In this document: piece after piece, positions 1 through 6,619 of the stretch | Position numbering within the stretch: the first letter of the stretch is position 1 | How the letters are laid out: each line of letters starts with the position of its first letter | From: Deltaproteobacteria bacterium | GTDB taxonomy: Bacteria; Desulfobacterota; Dissulfuribacteria; Dissulfuribacterales; QOAL01 | Length of the DNA: 8,365 bases | Assembly (NCBI GenBank): GCA_026988585.1 | Contig: JALSKY010000257.1 | Coordinates: forward strand, 1 to 8,365 | Reading direction: 5' to 3' | Notes under the pieces: generated by a model | Database searches by the model: none | Told to the model about the DNA's origin: nothing | The model's input: only the letters and a program-made list of their open reading frames with translations | Program-made: the position numbers and the translations under genes

Positions 1-1
1 T

Positions 2-976
2 GCAACTCTTGTGGTCTCAGGGATATTGGTAAAGGAGAACAGGAGTGGTTCTGTCCAGGATCTGACCATTTATGGCAATGTAGATATCAGGGAGGTTCAG
101 CTTGCATTTCATTCAGAAGGTCGAATTGCTGCCATTTATGTAGAAGAGGGGACGCAGGTGGAGAAGGGGCAGCTTCTGGCCGAGGTGGAGCCGGAGAGAT
201 ACCAGGCAGTGGTTAATCAGCTTCAGCAGGAGATTGCGGCTCAAAGTGCAGTTGTAGAGAAACTGCATGCCGGATCCCGCCAGCAGGAGATTCAGAAGGC
301 CAGGGCCCAGGCCAGGGCCATCGAGGCAGAGCTGACAGAGGCTGTCAAGAGGCTCAATAGGGTGAGGCGTCTTGCAAAGAAGCAGTTTGCTTCCCGGCAG
401 GATCTGGATGCTGCCCAGGCGCGGGTGGACACCACCAGGGAACGCCTGAATGCTGCCATGCAGTCCCTCAGGCTCCTGGAGATCGGACCGAGAAAGGAGG
501 ATATCGTTGCAGCCGAAGCCAGGCTCAAGGCCCTTGAGGCAAAACTGGCCCTGGCGGAGAAGAATCTTGCAGATACAAAACTCTATGCCCCTGAAAAGGG
601 AATTATAAGGAACCGGATTCTGCAACCAGGAGATATGGCTGCGCCTTCGCGCCCGGTTCTTACGTTGGCCCTTCAGGATCCTGTATGGGTGCGGGCTTAT
701 CTCCCGGAACCTATGCTCGGCAGGGTAAAACCGGGAGTTGCAGCATTTGTTACTACTGACAGCTATCCGGGCAAGCGTTACAAGGGGTGGGTAGGGTACA
801 TCTCCCCAACAGCTGAATTTACGCCGAGAAATGTGGAGACTCCTGATCTCAGAACCAAGCTGGTCTATCAGGTACGGGTGTTTGTCTGCAATCCGGAAAA
901 CGAGCTACGGCTTGGCATGCCTGCAACCGTCATTATATCTGAAAATGACTCCTCTGGTGCCGAGGGCTGCCAGTAG
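2..976 (+). CDS. ybhG: YbhG-like HlyD-family periplasmic adaptor (membrane fusion protein), 5'-truncated
   Basis: Periplasmic adaptor subunit of a YbhGFSR-type ABC exporter, expected to be anchored in the inner membrane and to link the permease to the periplasm or an outer-membrane channel. The frame is open to the left edge. An in-frame GTG at 11 has no room for a ribosome binding site, and the residues there (ATLVVSGILV) look like the end of a membrane anchor, so the true start is probably outside the window. Counting from that GTG: the conserved YGNVDIR motif is at 21-27; the first half of a biotinyl-lipoyl-like domain at about 32-65; a long Ala/Glu/Arg-rich coiled-coil hairpin at about 66-190; the returning lipoyl half at about 190-220; and a beta-barrel with PTAEFTPRNVETPDLRT at 266-282, a YbhG/YhiI-type signature. 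The visible length (about 324 residues) is close to E. coli YbhG (about 332, from memory). The stop codon shares one base with the GTG of the ATPase gene. Family assignment is firm; the exported substrate is not deducible. Confidence 0.93.
   Translation, partial: ATLVVSGILVKENRSGSVQDLTIYGNVDIREVQLAFHSEGRIAAIYVEEGTQVEKGQLLAEVEPERYQAVVNQLQQEIAAQSAVVEKLHAGSRQQEIQKARAQARAIEAELTEAVKRLNRVRRLAKKQFASRQDLDAAQARVDTTRERLNAAMQSLRLLEIGPRKEDIVAAEARLKALEAKLALAEKNLADTKLYAPEKGIIRNRILQPGDMAAPSRPVLTLALQDPVWVRAYLPEPMLGRVKPGVAAFVTTDSYPGKRYKGWVGYISPTAEFTPRNVETPDLRTKLVYQVRVFVCNPENELRLGMPATVIISENDSSGAEGCQ
298..319 (+). repeat. Short direct repeat inside the adaptor coiled coil
   Basis: The 10-base unit GGCCAGGGCC occurs twice (298-307 and 310-319), separated by CA. 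It encodes part of the Ala/Arg-rich stretch KARAQARAIE in the coiled-coil hairpin. It is probably a product of repetitive coiled-coil coding, though it could be a slippage site for small in-frame or out-of-frame changes. Confidence 0.6.
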
Positions 977-2772
977 TGGATAAGAATTCGCTGGTCCTGG
1001 AGGCACAGGGCCTCAAGAAGATATTCAGGGCTGGTGACCGGACCATAGAGGCCTTGAAGGGTGTGGATGTTCAGGTCAGGTCGGGTATGGTTACCGGGCT
1101 TATTGGGCCTGATGCCGCAGGCAAATCCACCTTTATGCGGCTTGCAGCCGGCCTGATGAAACCCTCAGATGGTTCTGTTTACGTTTTGGGTCTGGATGCT
1201 GCTGCAGAATCTCAGCAGATCCATGAGAAAATTGCTTACATGCCCCAGAGATTCGGTCTCTATGAGGATCTTACTGTCCAGGAGAACCTGGACCTCTACG
1301 CGGATCTCCAGCTTTTTCCAAGGACAAAGCGGAAAGAGAGATATAAACGCCTTATGGAGATGACCGGGCTCGCTCCATTCATGGACAGGCTTGCAGGCAG
1401 ACTTTCAGGAGGGATGAAACAGAAGCTGGGGCTGGCCTGTTGTCTGATTCGTCCGCCGGAGTTTCTCATCCTGGACGAACCTACCGTAGGCGTGGATCCA
1501 GTGTCCCGCAGGGAGCTGTGGGAGATCGTTTATTCCCAGGTTGACCAGCTTGGCATGTCGGTCCTGGTCTCCACCGCATATCTGGATGAGGCCGAAAGGT
1601 GCAGCCGGGTAGTTTTGCTTCATGATGGCAGGATTATTGGCAGCGGCAAACCAGGAGATTTTTCCGCTAAGATGGCTGGTCGGGTCTTTTTGCTTAATCC
1701 TGCACGCAAAGAGAAGAGAATACTTCAGCTCAGACTCTCTCAGAAGCCGCAGGTGGTAGATGCCTTGATACAGGGTGACAGAATCAGGTTGGTGATGTCA
1801 GAGCAACTGGAGCCGGATCAGGTCGGGTCATCCCTATCTCTTCCAGACCAGATTGAGATTACCCCCGTGGAGCCAAGGTTCGAGGATGCCTTCATCTATC
1901 TGCTCCGGCAGAAAGGCGATACTGCAACAGAGGTTCGGGAGGCAGAGAATCAAGGGGAGGATATTGGACTCGGCATACACAAGCCGGTTCAGGGCAGCAG
2001 AACTGATGTGGTAATAGACGTTCAAAGGCTTACCAAAAGGTTCGGAGAGTTCTATGCCGTCCGGGAGATAACCTTTCAGGTAAGGCGTGGAGAGATATTC
2101 GGTCTCCTTGGGGCAAATGGCGCAGGCAAATCCACCACCTTCAGGATGCTATGCGGTCTTTTACCCCCTACCTCTGGCAAACTCCTGGTGGCAGGATGCG
2201 ATATGCTCACTGCCGGACCAGCGGCCAAGAAGATGATAGGATATATGGCCCAGAAGTTTTCTCTTTATGAAGATTTGACCTCCAGAGAGAACCTTGAGTT
2301 TTTTTCACATGCCTATGGGCTTTCTGGAAGGGTGAGACAGGAGAAGATAGCCTGGGCAATGGATGCCTTTGGTCTTGAAAAGGTTGCTGGGGTAAGGAGT
2401 AGAAATCTGCCTTTGGGATTCAAACAGCGTCTCTCTCTTGCTGCAGCCCTGATGCACGAACCGGATGTGCTCTTTCTGGATGAACCTACCAGTGGCGTTG
2501 ATCCTGTTACCAGGAGGGAGTTTTGGCGGCATATCAACGTGCTTGCAGAAGCCAAGGTGACCATAATGGTTACCACTCATTTTCTGGAGGAGGCAGAGTA
2601 TTGTGACAGACTTGTGATAATGGCTGACGGCACAATACTGGACCAGGGCACCCCGGATGAGGTACGCAGGAGATGCAGCACGGAAGAGAATCCTTCTCCT
2701 ACCATGGAGGATGCATTTATCTTTCTGATTCAAAGAGAGGCCCAAAAGAGATCGCTGGTCACTGTTGAATAG
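976..2772 (+). CDS. ybhF: YbhF-like ABC transporter ATP-binding protein, two fused nucleotide-binding domains
   Basis: Cytoplasmic ATPase of the YbhGFSR exporter; it would power the YbhS/YbhR membrane pair. It has 598 residues carrying two ABC ATPase domains in tandem. NBD1 (about 5-235): Walker A GPDAAGKST at 44-52, Q-loop Gln91, signature LSGGM at 143-147, Walker B LILDEP with D167/E168, but Ala201 where the H-loop His belongs. NBD2 (about 345-575): Walker A GANGAGKST at 379-387, Q-loop Gln426, a degenerate signature LPLGF at 478-482, Walker B LFLDEP with D502/E503, and H-loop His535. A charged linker (about 236-344) contains a VEPRFEDAFIYLL segment that is echoed at the C terminus (PTMEDAFIFLI, 575-585). 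The GTG start overlaps the preceding TAG by one base, with GAGGG at 962-966 as a plausible ribosome binding site, so translation is likely coupled. The two half-sites are complementary: one composite ATP site should be complete and one degenerate. Confidence 0.96.
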   Translation: MDKNSLVLEAQGLKKIFRAGDRTIEALKGVDVQVRSGMVTGLIGPDAAGKSTFMRLAAGLMKPSDGSVYVLGLDAAAESQQIHEKIAYMPQRFGLYEDLTVQENLDLYADLQLFPRTKRKERYKRLMEMTGLAPFMDRLAGRLSGGMKQKLGLACCLIRPPEFLILDEPTVGVDPVSRRELWEIVYSQVDQLGMSVLVSTAYLDEAERCSRVVLLHDGRIIGSGKPGDFSAKMAGRVFLLNPARKEKRILQLRLSQKPQVVDALIQGDRIRLVMSEQLEPDQVGSSLSLPDQIEITPVEPRFEDAFIYLLRQKGDTATEVREAENQGEDIGLGIHKPVQGSRTDVVIDVQRLTKRFGEFYAVREITFQVRRGEIFGLLGANGAGKSTTFRMLCGLLPPTSGKLLVAGCDMLTAGPAAKKMIGYMAQKFSLYEDLTSRENLEFFSHAYGLSGRVRQEKIAWAMDAFGLEKVAGVRSRNLPLGFKQRLSLAAALMHEPDVLFLDEPTSGVDPVTRREFWRHINVLAEAKVTIMVTTHFLEEAEYCDRLVIMADGTILDQGTPDEVRRRCSTEENPSPTMEDAFIFLIQREAQKRSLVTVE

Positions 2773-2795
2773 GCAGGTGGAGCAGCGGCGTGAAC

Positions 2796-2803
2796 AGGAG
2801 AGG
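2796..2803 (+). promoter_or_regulatory. Ribosome binding site that decides the ybhS start
   Basis: AGGAGAGG lies 10 bases before ATG 2814. It supports that codon over the in-frame GTG at 2790, although the GTG also has a weaker GGTGGAG upstream (2776-2782). The ATG gives 15 residues before the conserved KET motif, close to E. coli YbhS as I recall it. Confidence 0.5.
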
Positions 2804-2813
2804 AACAGGGAGT

Positions 2814-3944
2814 ATGGCGGGAAGGATAAGTTTAAGGAGATTATCAGGCCTTATCAGGAAAGAGACCCTGCAGATTATCAGGGATCCTTCCAGTATCGGC
2901 ATCGCCTTTGTTCTCCCTGTATGTCTTCTGGTGCTTTTTGGCTACGGGGTCTCTCTGGATGCAGAGCATGTGCCTATCGGCATAGTTGTGGAGACCCCTT
3001 CTGCAACCGCCCAGGATCTCGTCTCCAGCTTTTATCAATCTGAGTTCATCGATCCTGTGCCTTATCACAGTATGAAACAGGCAGAAGATGCCATAATGCA
3101 CAGAGAGATTTCCGGTGCGGTCTGGCTGCGTTCCGGTTTTGCTTCTGACCTGCTTTCCGGGCGACAGGCACCTGTTGGTGTGATTCTTGATGGTGTAGAT
3201 GCAAATACTGCCAGGATTGTAGATGGTTATATCATGGGAAGCTGGTATGCCTGGCTATCAAGATATGTGAGGGAGAAGAGAGCGGGCTATCTGCGCCCTG
3301 CAGTGGAGTTGAGACACAGGATCTGGTTCAATCCTGCTGTACGTAGCAGGAATTTTTTGGTGCCAGGGCTTGTGGCTGTTATCATGACACTTACCGGTGG
3401 TATGCTGACAGCATTGGTGGTGGCCCGTGAATGGGAAAGGGGTACCATGGAGGCCCTGATATCCACACCTGTAACCAAAGGTGAGATTCTTCTCGGCAAG
3501 ATCGTTCCCTATTTTGTTCTTGGAATGGCCGGTATGGTTTTAACGGTCTTTCTGGCCATTGTAGTGTTCCAGGTCCCTTTCAGGGGATCTTTTTTTACAT
3601 TGGCCGTTTCTTCTGCCCTGTTCATGCTAACATCCATATTCATGGGATTGATAATATCCATTGGTGCTGGCAGCCAGTTTGTTGCAGGACAGGTGGCTAT
3701 TGTGGTTACATTTCTTCCTGCCTTTATCCTGTCAGGTTTTATCTTTGATATTGGTTCCATGCCACCCCCTGTTCAGGCAATAACCCATATCATACCTGCC
3801 CGTCATTTTGTATCTATTTTGCAGAGCATCTTTCTTGCAGGGGATGTATGGCCGGTGATTTTTCGCTCATGGCTTTGGCTCATGGGTCTGAATCTGATTT
3901 TTTTTCTCATTATAATGCGTAAGTTTCACAAAAGGCTTCTGTAA
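2814..3944 (+). CDS. ybhS: YbhS-like ABC-2 type transporter permease
   Basis: One of the two inner-membrane subunits of the YbhGFSR exporter. From ATG 2814 it is 376 residues, near the 377 I recall for E. coli YbhS. The N-terminal motif RKETLQIIRDPSS (15-27) is typical of this family and precedes the first membrane segment (about 28-46, ending LFGYGVSLD). A large periplasmic domain follows (about 50-180, with ILDGVDANTA at 124-133 and WFNPA at 171-175). Five more hydrophobic segments come after it, at about 182-204, 234-252, 259-282, 290-311 and 346-368. The coupling region AREWERGTMEALISTP (204-219) and IIPARHFVSILQSIFLAGD (326-344) are strong ABC-2/YbhS hallmarks. An in-frame GTG at 2790 would add 8 residues. 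The stop TAA shares its last A with the ATG of the next gene. Assignment is firm; the start codon is moderately uncertain. Confidence 0.94.
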   Translation: MAGRISLRRLSGLIRKETLQIIRDPSSIGIAFVLPVCLLVLFGYGVSLDAEHVPIGIVVETPSATAQDLVSSFYQSEFIDPVPYHSMKQAEDAIMHREISGAVWLRSGFASDLLSGRQAPVGVILDGVDANTARIVDGYIMGSWYAWLSRYVREKRAGYLRPAVELRHRIWFNPAVRSRNFLVPGLVAVIMTLTGGMLTALVVAREWERGTMEALISTPVTKGEILLGKIVPYFVLGMAGMVLTVFLAIVVFQVPFRGSFFTLAVSSALFMLTSIFMGLIISIGAGSQFVAGQVAIVVTFLPAFILSGFIFDIGSMPPPVQAITHIIPARHFVSILQSIFLAGDVWPVIFRSWLWLMGLNLIFFLIIMRKFHKRLL

Positions 3945-5065
3945 TGGAGATTCTGTTCAGAATAATCGCATTGACCAGAAAGGAGTTGATCACCCTTCTG
4001 GTGAACAAGAAATCAAGACTTGTGCTGATTCTCCCCCCTATAGCACAGATCATGGTGTTCGGTTATGCCGCCAATTTTGAGCTGAACCAGGTCCCTGTAG
4101 CAGTTTATAATCAGGACAGAGGTTCCTACTCCAGGGAACTGCTTGCCCATTTCGACAGCGGCACCTTCAGGTTAGTCCGCAATCTTACATCCTCTGAAGA
4201 GATTGCCCCTGTGATCGAGAACAAACAGGCCTTAATAGTAGTTCAGTTTGGGCCTGATTTTTCATCAGATATCCTTTCCGGGAGGGAAGCGACTCTTCAG
4301 CTCATTGTGGATGGCCGCAATTCCAATGTGGCTCTCATTGCCCTGAACTATGTTCAGCAGATAGTCTCCGGGTTTAACAGGGAGCTTGCCATCCAGCACA
4401 GGAGGATCAATGGCGGTGATCAGGGAACGGTTCTTGTTGTCAGATCCTGGTTCAACGAGATGCTGGATTCCCACTGGTTCATCATCCCTGGAATTGTAGC
4501 CCTTCTTACCATAGTTATCACTTTGGAGGTTACAGCCCTCTCTGTAGCCAAGGAGCGGGAGGCTGGAACCTTTGATCAGCTTCTGGTGAGTCCATATTCC
4601 CCTTTTGAGATATTGGCTGGGAAATCCATTCCGGCAATACTGATTGGATTGATAGAGGCCACCCTGGTCATTCTCATTGTGGTGTTCTGGTTTAACATAC
4701 CCCTGAGAGGCAGCATATTTACCCTTTATGCCGGGCTGTTCATCTTTATTCTTTCTGCTGTTGGCATCGGTCTTATGATCTCCTCCATCTCGGTGACCCA
4801 GCAGCAGGGGCTTATGGGAGCATTCTTTTTTCTGGTGCCTGCTGTTATATTGTCTGGTTTTGCAACTCCCATATCCAATATGCCTGAACTGGTGCAGGAT
4901 CTTACACTGCTCAATCCCATGCGTTATGTCTTAGTGATAGTGCGCGGGGTTTTTCTGAAGGGGGCAGGGTTTGATCTGCTATGGTCACAGTTCGTTCCCA
5001 TGCTGGCAATCGGTATTGTGACCCTTGTAATGGCTGCATTGCTTTTCAGAAAGAGAATGGGCTGA
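3944..5065 (+). CDS. ybhR: YbhR-like ABC-2 type transporter permease
   Basis: Second membrane subunit, a paralogue of the preceding gene, expected to pair with YbhS above the YbhF ATPase. It has 373 residues. RKELITLLVNKKSR (12-25) is followed by a membrane segment (about 26-44), then a periplasmic domain (about 48-175) with DGRNSN at 123-128, WFNEMLDSHWFIIPG at 169-183, and five further hydrophobic segments at about 178-200, 228-250, 256-282, 290-308 and 348-368. The coupling motif AKEREAGTFDQLLVSP (202-217) and VTQQQGLMGAFF (284-295) match YbhR (E. coli: SVAREREQGTLDQLLVSP, from memory). The ATG overlaps the previous TAA by one base (TAATG), and AAAGG at 3931-3935 is a weak ribosome binding site, pointing to translational coupling. 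This is the last gene of the exporter block; a 162-base gap follows. Confidence 0.95.
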   Translation: MEILFRIIALTRKELITLLVNKKSRLVLILPPIAQIMVFGYAANFELNQVPVAVYNQDRGSYSRELLAHFDSGTFRLVRNLTSSEEIAPVIENKQALIVVQFGPDFSSDILSGREATLQLIVDGRNSNVALIALNYVQQIVSGFNRELAIQHRRINGGDQGTVLVVRSWFNEMLDSHWFIIPGIVALLTIVITLEVTALSVAKEREAGTFDQLLVSPYSPFEILAGKSIPAILIGLIEATLVILIVVFWFNIPLRGSIFTLYAGLFIFILSAVGIGLMISSISVTQQQGLMGAFFFLVPAVILSGFATPISNMPELVQDLTLLNPMRYVLVIVRGVFLKGAGFDLLWSQFVPMLAIGIVTLVMAALLFRKRMG

Positions 5066-5227
5066 AGCATACTTAGGCGATACACCCCAAGGCAGACAGC
5101 CCATCTATTTTCTGTTGAAACAGCCCCCCTGTTTGGAAATCTGCCGGGAAATTATGACTGGATTGAGATAAGAAGGTTTTATTAAGAGTTGTAAAAGGCC
5201 TTTCCTGGCAGTAGGATTGTGCCCGTT
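5066..5227 (+). other. Intergenic gap between exporter operon and lepB, function unclear
   Basis: A 162-base non-coding stretch, the longest in the window. It holds short overlapping inverted repeats at 5112-5134 and the 10-base palindrome AAAGGCCTTT at 5194-5203. I see no GC stem followed by a T-run, so no confident intrinsic terminator. Sites such as TTGAAA (5115-5120), TATGAC (5153-5158) and TTGAGA (5163-5168) resemble promoter elements, but none pairs with a partner at 16-18 bases. A lepB promoter could lie here, but the sequence does not prove it. Confidence 0.4.
5112..5134 (+). repeat. Three-arm inverted repeat with a C5 loop
   Basis: Arms CTGTT (5112-5116), AAACAG (5118-5123) and CTGTTT (5129-5134). 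The middle arm can pair with either flank: to the right it forms a perfect 6-bp stem around a CCCCC loop; to the left only about 4 bp. The pairings are mutually exclusive. No T-run follows, so this is not a standard terminator. Possibly a weak RNA structure or an operator; chance is not excluded. Confidence 0.35.
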
Positions 5228-5866
5228 ATGAAAAAAGATAAACAGACAACACATAATAGCTGGCAGGATACGGTCAAGGAGTATGCCCAGGCCATCATTA
5301 TCGCCCTGATACTTGCACTCTTCATCAGAACCTTTGTGGTGCAGGCATTCAAGATACCTTCAGGTTCCATGATAAAGACGCTGCTGATAGGTGACCATAT
5401 CCTGGTTAACAAGTTCATTTACGGGGTTCGGGATCCGTTTACCCGTAAGGAATGGGTAGATCTGGGAGAACCGGAGAGAGGGGATGTGGTGGTGTTCATT
5501 TTTCCTCTGGATCCCAAAAAGGATTTTATCAAGCGCGTTATAGGGCTGCCAGGAGATATGGTGGAAATAGTGGATAAAAAGGTATATGTCAACGGCAAGC
5601 TCTTTCATGATCCGCCTGGCGTACAGCATACCGACCCAAATATAATTCCTGGCAATGTGCAGCCGAGAGATAATATGGGGCCAGTTAAGGTGCCGGAGGA
5701 CCACCTCTTCGTTATGGGAGATAACAGGGATGAGAGTTTTGACAGCCGTTTCTGGGGATTCGTTCCTATAAAGGACGTTCTTGGAAAGGCATTTCTCATT
5801 TACTGGAGCTGGGATTCCCAAAAGATGTCCCCCCGTCTGGACAGAATAGGTGATATTATTCATTGA
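5228..5866 (+). CDS. lepB: Signal peptidase I (leader peptidase)
   Basis: Inner-membrane serine/lysine protease (S26 family) that removes signal peptides from exported proteins on the periplasmic side. It has 212 residues from ATG 5228. An in-frame GTG at 5219 would add 3 residues, but TAGGA (5212-5216) sits only 2 bases before it and 11 before the ATG, so I chose the ATG. One membrane segment (about 20-38) is followed by box B KIPSGSM with catalytic Ser47, then GDHILVNKF (55-63), box D DFIKRVIGLPGD with catalytic Lys102, and box E GDNRDESFDSRFWG (164-177). All key residues are present, so it should be active. Oddity: the usual SMxPTL reads SMIKTL, with Lys50 in place of the conserved proline. 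At 212 residues with a single membrane segment it is shorter than E. coli LepB (two segments, about 324 residues) but normal for many other bacteria. The next gene follows after 51 bases with no visible terminator, so co-transcription with the Pqi genes is likely. Confidence 0.97.
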   Translation: MKKDKQTTHNSWQDTVKEYAQAIIIALILALFIRTFVVQAFKIPSGSMIKTLLIGDHILVNKFIYGVRDPFTRKEWVDLGEPERGDVVVFIFPLDPKKDFIKRVIGLPGDMVEIVDKKVYVNGKLFHDPPGVQHTDPNIIPGNVQPRDNMGPVKVPEDHLFVMGDNRDESFDSRFWGFVPIKDVLGKAFLIYWSWDSQKMSPRLDRIGDIIH

Positions 5867-5917
5867 GAAGTTAATTGTCCTCTATCTGGTCTATGTGGAT
5901 GGCGCCGGAAGGGATGA

Positions 5918-6619
5918 ATGTCCGAATTCGAATTGCATGAAGGATTCATAGTCTGTCCGGAGTGTGACCTGATCCTGAGGGAATCCAGTGTTGAACACGG
6001 TTTCAAGATAGTCTGCCCCAGATGTGGCACGACCTTGAGATCCGTGGTCTTGCATTCTCCTGAAAAGGTTATCGCCCTTGCTCTCGCTGGACTGCTCTTT
6101 TTTATACCTGCCATATTTTTCCCGTTGCTTACTCTTCAGATTGCTGGTCTTGAACACTCAGGAAGTGTTTGGGACAGTGCGGTCAAGCTTATTCGGTCTG
6201 GATTTCTCTTTCCTGGCATTATGGTCCTTCTCACTGCAGTGGTTGTTCCCCTGGCCAATTTTATTATTCTGCTCACTGTAGCAATTCAGATCCAGTTCAA
6301 AAGGGCCAACCGTATTACTGCCAGGATGTTCCGTCTTTATCATCACATGGAGGAGTGGGGAATGCTGGAGGTTTACATGATCGGCATTCTGGTTACTATC
6401 ATCAAGCTGTTTCACATGGCCAGGATTATCTATGATACGGGGTTTTTCTGTTTCATCGGCCTGATTGTTTCATCAGTCGGTTTGATATTGGTGCTGGATG
6501 AACACCGGTTCTGGGAGGAGATTGAACAGCAGGGCAGGCAGTACGTTATAGCTTCGGAACCAGGAAAAGAACTGGATGAGGTAACATTTAAAAGGGAGAG
6601 GGATACTCTTCTTGGATAG
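5918..6619 (+). CDS. pqiA: PqiA-family membrane protein, equivalent of the N-terminal half of PqiA
   Basis: Inner-membrane component of a Pqi-type (MCE) intermembrane lipid transport system. It has 233 residues. A cytoplasmic zinc ribbon comes first, CPEC at 13-16 and CPRC at 33-36, with VEHGFK between (E. coli PqiA has LEHGQK, from memory). Four hydrophobic segments follow at about 50-75, 100-124, 150-168 and 170-194. The motifs EEWGMLEVYMIGILV (145-159) and DEHRFWEEI (194-202) align with the first PqiA domain of the E. coli protein. A charged, soluble tail (203-233) ends the protein. GGAAG at 5907-5911 sits 6 bases before the ATG. E. coli PqiA is one polypeptide with two such domains (about 417 residues); here the second domain is a separate gene overlapping this one by 8 bases. 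The four cysteines are intact, so both halves probably function together. The symbol refers to the half-protein. Confidence 0.92.
   Translation: MSEFELHEGFIVCPECDLILRESSVEHGFKIVCPRCGTTLRSVVLHSPEKVIALALAGLLFFIPAIFFPLLTLQIAGLEHSGSVWDSAVKLIRSGFLFPGIMVLLTAVVVPLANFIILLTVAIQIQFKRANRITARMFRLYHHMEEWGMLEVYMIGILVTIIKLFHMARIIYDTGFFCFIGLIVSSVGLILVLDEHRFWEEIEQQGRQYVIASEPGKELDEVTFKRERDTLLG
6592..6602 (+). promoter_or_regulatory. Strong ribosome binding site inside the first pqiA gene
   Basis: The purine run AAGGGAGAGGG lies within the last codons of the upstream gene, 9 bases before the TTG at 6612. It is the main reason to accept the TTG start and to treat the downstream frame as separately initiated rather than a broken continuation. 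An in-frame ATG at 6663 has no such site and would leave only two residues ahead of the first zinc-ribbon cysteine. Confidence 0.7.

Noticed and set aside
113..625. Open reading frame of 170 codons on the minus strand, opposite the adaptor gene
   Set aside because: Leu/Gly/Pro-rich composition reflects the reverse of a coiled-coil coding strand; no domain or start signal.
2765..3043. Overlapping + strand frame of 92 codons across the ybhF-ybhS junction
   Set aside because: It runs out of phase through the start of the strongly recognisable YbhS permease and its product has no sensible domain.
5115..5168. Possible sigma-70 promoter for lepB (TTGAAA, TATGAC, TTGAGA)
   Set aside because: No pair of -35 and -10 like elements has a 16-18 base spacing with good matches, so I could not support a specific promoter.
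5194..5203. Palindrome AAAGGCCTTT as a terminator or operator
   Set aside because: It has no loop and no T-run and is a single short palindrome in a small gap; chance is an adequate explanation.
5360..5863. Open reading frame of 167 codons on the minus strand, opposite lepB
   Set aside because: LepB on the + strand has all its catalytic boxes; the reverse product resembles no family I know.
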